Assembly: GCA_038239345.1 (NCBI GenBank)
Contig: JBBSEX010000002.1
Span: forward strand, 310,001 to 374,000
Direction of reading: 5' to 3'
Length of the DNA: 64,000 bases
DNA from: JBBSEX01 sp038239345
Lineage (GTDB): Bacteria; Acidobacteriota; Terriglobia; Bryobacterales; Bryobacteraceae
The position numbers were made by a program, and so were the translations under genes. This document shows positions 59,452 to 64,000 of this stretch, piece by piece. Numbering within the stretch: position 1 is the first letter of the stretch; each line of letters opens with the position of its first letter. Below the pieces are notes generated by a model. The model worked only from the letters and a program-made list of their open reading frames with translations, had not been told where the DNA came from and made no database searches.

Positions 59452-60465
59452 GTGGCTTCAACAAACGGCTCGTTTCGTCTGAGTGTTCTAGACCAATCGC
59501 CGATCGCGGAAGGCTCAACGCCGGGCGACGCACTACGCAATAGTATTGAGCTGGCGCGTCTGGCGGAGTCTCTTGGCTATCACCGCTTTTGGCTGGCGGA
59601 ACATCATGGGACGCCGGGTTTAGCATGCGCCGCGCCGGAGGTGGTGATCGGCCCGATAGCGCAGGCAACCTCGCGAATCCGGGTAGGTAGCGGAGGCATC
59701 ATGTTGCCGCACTACAGTCCGCTGAAAGTCGCCGAAACGTTTAGCATGTTGAGCGAACTTTACCCCGGACGCATCGATCTGGGCGTCGGACGGGCATCTG
59801 GAACGAGTCCGACATTTTCGTATGCTTTGCAGAGAGACCGGCGTCAACCGTCGCCCGATGATTTTCGCGAGCAATTCGCGGAGTTGCTGGGGTATCTGGG
59901 CCGGGCAAAGGCATCGGCCGGTCCGTTTCCGCAGTTTGCGCCGGCATTTGCGAGCCTGCAGCGGCCGGAGCCGTGGCTTCTGGGATCGTCGCTGCAAAGC
60001 GCGATATGGGCGGCTGAATTGGGATTGCCTTATGTTTTCGCCGACTTTATCAATGCCGACGGCGCGCAAATCGCCGAACATTACCGATCGCACTTTCAAC
60101 CTTCGGCGAATCTGAAAACACCCACAGTTCTGGTAGCGGCATGGGTGATCTGCGCCGATACCGATGCCGAAGCACTACGACTATCGGCGAGTTTTCGGAT
60201 GATGATGACTATGCTATATCGGGGCCGGCTGATTGCGGTACCGCCGGTGGAACGGGCGCTGCATTTTTTACGGGAAGATGGTACGCCGCTGGAAACGATG
60301 CCAGCTGGGCGGCGCATGATTACGGGGGCGCCGGCGACTGTTCGGGCGAAGATGGAATCGCTTGCACGGGAGTACGAGGCCGAGGAGATTCTGATGGTGA
60401 ATATTATGTTCGATAATGTCCAGCGGCGGCGGTCGTACGAACTTGTGGCCGAAGCTTTCTTCTAG
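59452..60465 (+). CDS. LLM-class flavin-dependent oxidoreductase (luciferase-like)
   Basis: 337 aa, GTG start. Bacterial luciferase-like TIM barrel: SVLDQSPIAEGSTPGDALRN, LGYHRFWLAEHHGTPGLACA, RVGSGGIMLPHYSPLKVAET and LYPGRIDLGVGRASGTSP. FMN- or F420-dependent; the MsnO8-like subgroup is the nearest. No operon partner is evident; it lies 21 bases after uvrC in the same direction. Substrate unknown. Confidence 0.9.
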   Translation: MASTNGSFRLSVLDQSPIAEGSTPGDALRNSIELARLAESLGYHRFWLAEHHGTPGLACAAPEVVIGPIAQATSRIRVGSGGIMLPHYSPLKVAETFSMLSELYPGRIDLGVGRASGTSPTFSYALQRDRRQPSPDDFREQFAELLGYLGRAKASAGPFPQFAPAFASLQRPEPWLLGSSLQSAIWAAELGLPYVFADFINADGAQIAEHYRSHFQPSANLKTPTVLVAAWVICADTDAEALRLSASFRMMMTMLYRGRLIAVPPVERALHFLREDGTPLETMPAGRRMITGAPATVRAKMESLAREYEAEEILMVNIMFDNVQRRRSYELVAEAFF

Positions 60466-60837
60466 GGGAAATTTTTCGAAGTGGGAAAATTCGGGGGAAA
60501 CGGGCGGGTAGGAGCAAGGAAGGGGCAGTCTGCTCTGACTCCTTCGTTTTCCAGGGAAAGATATCAGTCTGTTTCGTCCCCTTCGCGGATAGATCCACCT
60601 CACCGCCCGTTCATCGTTCGACTTCGCTTGCCCTGGATGAAAGCTGCCGATTCGAAAAACGTAGCTTCCAGCACGATGTCCGCGAAATGTCTTAGCCGCA
60701 GAAGCATCCATAAGTTAATGGAGGCGATGGGTCGACGCTGGTCTTGGCCCTGCCGCCACCGTGGTAATGCGAAGATGCTTGTAAGATGAATTGCCCGGAA
60801 ACGGGTGCGAGAGTAGCGGGGAATAGGAGCGATCGAT
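60466..60837. other. Intergenic region with a REP-like element
   Basis: 372 bases without a convincing gene. At 60522-60581 a 60-base block starts with GGGGCAGTCTG, ends with CCCC, and repeats CAGTCTG (60526-60532 and 60565-60571). Similar blocks recur, as I recall, between genes in acidobacterial genomes. A ribosome site AGGAG lies at 60826-60830 for the next gene. Confidence 0.5.
60522..60581. repeat. Putative REP-like intergenic element
   Basis: Bounded by GGGG and CCCC, with two direct copies of CAGTCTG 39 bases apart and TCCAGGGA inside. Not copied elsewhere in this window, so the repeat status is inference. Confidence 0.3.
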
Positions 60838-61653
60838 ATGAGTAATGCGAGATTTTTTGGCGCTGCCGGCGTCACGATGGCAATCTTGCTATCGGTTCCG
60901 TATCAGGTGAAGGCTCAGGGCGGCTTCAATGGTCCGGGCCGCTACGAAATCATGAACATCAAATCAGGCAAGGTGATCGATCTGGATCGCAACGATCAAA
61001 ATAGCGTGATTCAGTTTTCGTCCCGTGGCACAGACAATCAGACGTGGATCATCCGGCCTGCCAGAGATGGTTTTTTCTACATCCGCAACACAATGAACGG
61101 CAGCGCGCTGGAATGCATCAGCCCAAACAACGGAACGCAGGTTCGGGGACTTCCTTTCACCGGCGGCCCCGCGCAGCAATGGCGCTTTGAAGACGGAAAA
61201 GATGGCAACGCACTGATCGTTTCGCGCTTGGGCAAGGGTCTGGACATCCCCGATGGCAGCAGCCGCGACGGACTCCGCGTGCAGACCTTCGACGTGAATG
61301 GCGATTCTAATCAACGATTCACGTTTCGCCGCGTTAATGGCTGGGGTAACGGCAACTGGGGCGGTGGCAATGAGTGGGGCGAAGGCGGTAATCGGCCTGG
61401 TGGCGACGGCGGTTATCGGCCGGGCGGCGAGGGCGGCGGCCGTCCTCCAGTTGTGGTTACCTGCTCATCCGACGACGGGCGGCGTAATTATTGTGACGCC
61501 AACACTAGCGGCGGCGTTCGAATGGTGCGTCAAATTAGCGGGTCCCGTTGTGAAGAAGGGCAAACGTGGGGCTTTACCGAACGTGGGATCTGGGTGGATC
61601 GAGGATGCCGTGCGGAGTTCGAGCTTCGGCGCGGCCGTGATCGCGACCGCTAA
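60838..61653 (+). CDS. Secreted ricin-type lectin and DUF3011 protein
   Basis: 271 aa. Signal peptide (ARFFGAAGVTMAILLSVPYQ, then VKAQ), then a ricin-B-like beta-trefoil (RYEIMNIKSGKVIDLDRNDQ, QTWIIRPARDGFFYIRN, QRFTFRRVNG), a Gly-rich low-complexity linker (GGGNEWGEGGNRPGGDGG) and a C-terminal DUF3011 domain with conserved Cys (VTCSSDDGRRNYCDANTSGG, CEEGQTWGFTERGIWVDRGC). It likely binds carbohydrate at the cell surface. Ribosome site AGGAG is eight bases from the ATG. Confidence 0.88.
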   Translation: MSNARFFGAAGVTMAILLSVPYQVKAQGGFNGPGRYEIMNIKSGKVIDLDRNDQNSVIQFSSRGTDNQTWIIRPARDGFFYIRNTMNGSALECISPNNGTQVRGLPFTGGPAQQWRFEDGKDGNALIVSRLGKGLDIPDGSSRDGLRVQTFDVNGDSNQRFTFRRVNGWGNGNWGGGNEWGEGGNRPGGDGGYRPGGEGGGRPPVVVTCSSDDGRRNYCDANTSGGVRMVRQISGSRCEEGQTWGFTERGIWVDRGCRAEFELRRGRDRDR

Positions 61654-61655
61654 AT

Positions 61656-62402
61656 TTATAACCCTCTGCTGAACCCGCCATCCGCGGCAATCGACGCGCC
61701 AGTAATATAGCTGGCGCGTTCCGAGGCAAGGAATACCACCAGATCGGCGAACTCTTCCGGGGTTGCGGCGCGCCGCAGGGGTATCTGATCGAGTGGTACT
61801 TTCCCGCCAAATTCTTTCAGTCTCTCCGTCATCGTGAATCCCGGGCAAACATTATTGACCAGAATGTTGTCCGGCCCATATTCGTTTGCCAGACTCTTCA
61901 CCAGACCTAGAACTCCGGCGCGAACGGAGTTCGACAGAATCATCCCCGGCAATGGTTGCTTTACGGAAACAGAAGTGATGGTCAGAAACCGGCCCCAGCG
62001 CTGGGTTCGCATGATCGGCAACACCTCGCGGGCAAATGCCACAGTGCTCAAAAGATTGAGATCGACAGCGGCACGCCAATCCTCCGCTGTGGTTTCGGCG
62101 AATGTTTTCGCTGGCGGACCGCCGGCATTCGTCACGCAGATATCGATCCGGCTATATTCCTTGTGCGCACGGTGCACGAACTCGCTAACGGCATCCTGAT
62201 CGCGGACGTCCACCGGCAGGGCAAATACCGGAACTCCCGTTTCGCGGCGAATCTCGTCGGCGGTTTTGAGGAGTATCTGTTCACGACGCGCGCAGATTGC
62301 AAGTTTCACTCCTTCCCGAGCGAACCCGAATGCCACTGCTCTTCCCAAGCCCTGACTGGACGCAGCCACAATCGCCACGCGGCCGTCGATACCTAGCTTC
62401 AC
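61656..62402 (-). CDS. Short-chain dehydrogenase with altered catalytic Tyr
   Basis: 248 aa, GTG start overlapping the stop of the upstream hydrolase (GTGA). Rossmann motifs: VAIVAASSQGLGRAVAFGFA, CVTNAGGPPAKTFAET, ITSVSVKQPLPGM. At the place of the usual YxxxK it has LSNSVRAGVLGLVKSLANEY, so the catalytic Tyr is replaced, as in one uncharacterised SDR group I recall. Activity is therefore uncertain; it may bind NAD(P) and act differently. Last gene of a three-gene operon. Confidence 0.82.
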   Translation of the reverse strand: MKLGIDGRVAIVAASSQGLGRAVAFGFAREGVKLAICARREQILLKTADEIRRETGVPVFALPVDVRDQDAVSEFVHRAHKEYSRIDICVTNAGGPPAKTFAETTAEDWRAAVDLNLLSTVAFAREVLPIMRTQRWGRFLTITSVSVKQPLPGMILSNSVRAGVLGLVKSLANEYGPDNILVNNVCPGFTMTERLKEFGGKVPLDQIPLRRAATPEEFADLVVFLASERASYITGASIAADGGFSRGL

Positions 62403-63247
62403 GAAAGCAGCTCCATCACCGCGGCCTGGATTTGCGGCCAATATTTCGATCGCGGATCGATTAGCTCGAAATGGCCGGCACCTTCCAGCGCCACCAGGCG
62501 GGCGTCATCGCCCTTGGCTTTGGCCGCCACCACATAATCGCGACTCATCGAAAACGGCACCGTGTCGTCGACAGTTCCATGTACAAGTTGCTGCGTCAAA
62601 CCGAGCGGCAAGTGCTCAATGGGCGAAGCGAAGGTATACCTGTCGGGCACGTCTCGGGGGGACCCGCCAAGCAAATCGGCCACAACCGTGGTGCTCAGAT
62701 GCAGATCGTAAGCGCTGCGCAAATTCGAGACGCCGGCCAAGGAGACGACTCCGCGCAATCCCCGGCGTTGCGTGGCCAACCAAAGCGCCAGTTGACCGCC
62801 GGCGGAGTGCCCCATCGTGATCACTCGTTCTAGATCCAGTCTGAATTTCGCGGCGATTTTTTCCACGTGAGCGGCCCCGGCGATAGCGTCATCTAGAGTG
62901 CCCGGCCAGCCCCCGCCAGGATTTCCGATGCGCCGGTATTCCAGGCTCCACGTGGCGTATCCGGCTGCCGTTAAAGCTGCGCAGAGATGGCCCGCATGCT
63001 GAAGGTCATAGGCCTTGCGCCAGAAGCCGCCATGCAGAAAAATCACTAGCGGATAAGGAGCGCCGGACGTTTTAGGGACGCGAATATCCCCGAACTGAAA
63101 TTCAGCCGATCCGTAGGAAATCCGTTCGTCGGCCGGAGGCGGCGGGAGTTGCAAAATTCCCTGCCCTGGAAGCTTACCGCAGGCCACCGTGATGGCCGAA
63201 GCAGCAAGAAAAGAACGTCTGGTAGGCACAGATTTCAGTGTAGACAT
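62399..63247 (-). CDS. Alpha/beta hydrolase (esterase/prolyl-oligopeptidase-like), exported
   Basis: 282 aa. The N terminus TRRSFLAASAITVACG is Tat-like and may carry a lipobox. The hydrolase core shows the oxyanion motif FLHGGFWRKAYDLQH, nucleophile GHSAGGQLALWLAT, and catalytic His near VALEGAGHFELIDP. It is of the BD-FAE/kynurenine formamidase-like group. It sits between an SGNH hydrolase (TAA adjacent to ATG) and an SDR gene, all co-directional. Confidence 0.87.
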   Translation of the reverse strand: MSTLKSVPTRRSFLAASAITVACGKLPGQGILQLPPPPADERISYGSAEFQFGDIRVPKTSGAPYPLVIFLHGGFWRKAYDLQHAGHLCAALTAAGYATWSLEYRRIGNPGGGWPGTLDDAIAGAAHVEKIAAKFRLDLERVITMGHSAGGQLALWLATQRRGLRGVVSLAGVSNLRSAYDLHLSTTVVADLLGGSPRDVPDRYTFASPIEHLPLGLTQQLVHGTVDDTVPFSMSRDYVVAAKAKGDDARLVALEGAGHFELIDPRSKYWPQIQAAVMELLS

Positions 63248-63973
63248 TTACTGCAAAGCTTTCGCGATCGCCTCCGCGGCCAGAGGCTCCATCACGGCGT
63301 AACCGGCATTGTTCGGATGCAGACCGTCGAACGTAATCTCCTCCTTTAACATCTGCTTGTCGTCGATCATTGCCGAGTAATAATCCAGGTACACAATATT
63401 GTTTCGCCCGGCGTAGTCTTTCAACCAGGCGTTCAAGGCGATAATTTTCGCCGGCGGCCGGCGTTCCGTTTGAGGCTGTAAGTAATCGCATACCGGCATC
63501 ACCGATGAGAACACGACGCGAATTCCGTTAGTCTTGGCCAACTCCGCCATCGACACGAAATTGCCTTCAATTGTTTCGAGCGTCATCGGACCCGTATTAC
63601 CGGCGATATCGTTCGTGCCCGCTAAAATCACCACCACTTTAGGATGCAAAGCAATCACGTCGGGACGGAAGCGGATTAACATCTGCGGCGTAGTCTGTCC
63701 ACTTATGCCGCGATTCACATACGGCATGCCGGCGAAAGATTTTCCGTAGCGGCGGCCCCAGGCGTCGGTGATGGAATCTCCCAGGAAGACGACTCTCTCC
63801 GGCGCATCGCCCAGCTTCTGATTGTCATCGTGGTAACGCGCCAGGTTCGGCCAATCCTGCGGAATTTTCTGATTGCGCTGCATCTCACCGCGAAGCTTGT
63901 CATCCCGCACAGCCGCCGGTGCCTGCGCAAAGCTGCAGATTGAGAAAGCCACAAAGAGAAAGAAATATTTCAT
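63248..63973 (-). CDS. SGNH/GDSL hydrolase, secreted
   Basis: 241 aa with a signal peptide (MKYFFLFVAFSICSFAQ). The four SGNH blocks are present: RVVFLGDSITDAWGRRYG (Ser), RGISGQTTPQMLIRF (Gly), VVILAGTNDIAGNTG (Asn) and FDGLHPNNAGYAVMEP (Asp, His). It probably removes acetyl or other ester groups from a carbohydrate. The ATG at 63973 opens the signal peptide; one six codons upstream is less suited. First gene of the operon at the window's right edge. Confidence 0.9.
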   Translation of the reverse strand: MKYFFLFVAFSICSFAQAPAAVRDDKLRGEMQRNQKIPQDWPNLARYHDDNQKLGDAPERVVFLGDSITDAWGRRYGKSFAGMPYVNRGISGQTTPQMLIRFRPDVIALHPKVVVILAGTNDIAGNTGPMTLETIEGNFVSMAELAKTNGIRVVFSSVMPVCDYLQPQTERRPPAKIIALNAWLKDYAGRNNIVYLDYYSAMIDDKQMLKEEITFDGLHPNNAGYAVMEPLAAEAIAKALQ

Positions 63974-64000
63974 GAACTTTATTCTATCCACGGCAGGGCA

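Overview
The window is about 64 kb of chromosomal bacterial DNA of moderately high GC (high fifties by eye), densely coding on both strands, with many GTG/TTG starts and short intergenic gaps. Several protein types point to Acidobacteriota, most likely a Bryobacterales/Solibacter-like lineage: the Rieske plus cytochrome b/c fusion, proteins starting with an ANRLNAQKSTGPRT-like motif, many small secreted proteins of unknown function, and a GMC oxidoreductase with a cysteine cluster. This assignment is inference from remembered families; no search was run.

Layout. 1-8.3 kb: class II aldolase, two divergent paralogous small membrane proteins, a radical SAM enzyme, a Rieske/cytochrome b-c complex, a redoxin and a flavoprotein disulfide oxidoreductase. 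8.3-11.85 kb: an accessory patch with a dead RelE-like toxin, an IS1595-type transposase remnant and hypothetical genes, bounded by two copies of one oxidoreductase tail segment. 11.9-22.4 kb: HDOD, VOC and AraC genes, a three-gene operon (methyltransferase, papain-like protease with an acidic leader, DUF4287/DUF5655 protein), ROK kinase, soluble transhydrogenase and aldose epimerase. 22.6-23.7 kb: a Panacea-type toxin-antitoxin pair with a good promoter. 23.9-31.1 kb: VOC, MBL hydrolase, TadA, a four-gene MacAB/Lol-like ABC exporter and a DUF1684 protein. 31.1-38 kb: GMC oxidoreductase, then scpA-scpB-rluB, a CoA-binding protein, aquaporin, and ruvB-folK.

37.9-38.6 kb: a tRNA-like T-arm/acceptor fragment, a gene remnant and a HicBA pair form a small accessory insert between ruvB and a RodZ-like gene. 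39.6-45.6 kb: one long co-directional cluster (glycosyltransferase, two methyltransferases, membrane protein, polysaccharide deacetylase, acyl carrier protein, ketosynthase) that looks like a glycan/lipid or small-molecule pathway. 46.4-48.2 kb: a LytS/LytTR two-component pair. 48.2-54.6 kb: quinone-oxidoreductase-like enzyme, beta-barrel protein, MFS and Old-Yellow-Enzyme genes, and an FHA-FHA-PP2C signalling operon. 54.7-64 kb: GH130-like protein, two tiny basic secreted proteins, an HU-like/HU-TIR gene pair, uvrC, a luciferase-like monooxygenase, a ricin-lectin/DUF3011 secreted protein and an SGNH hydrolase - alpha/beta hydrolase - SDR operon.

The best candidates for something undescribed are the HU/HU-TIR pair (56.4-57.2 kb), the methyltransferase-protease-DUF4287 operon (15.0-18.4 kb) and the ACP/ketosynthase/glycan cluster (39.6-45.1 kb). 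No rRNA gene, complete tRNA or CRISPR array was seen.
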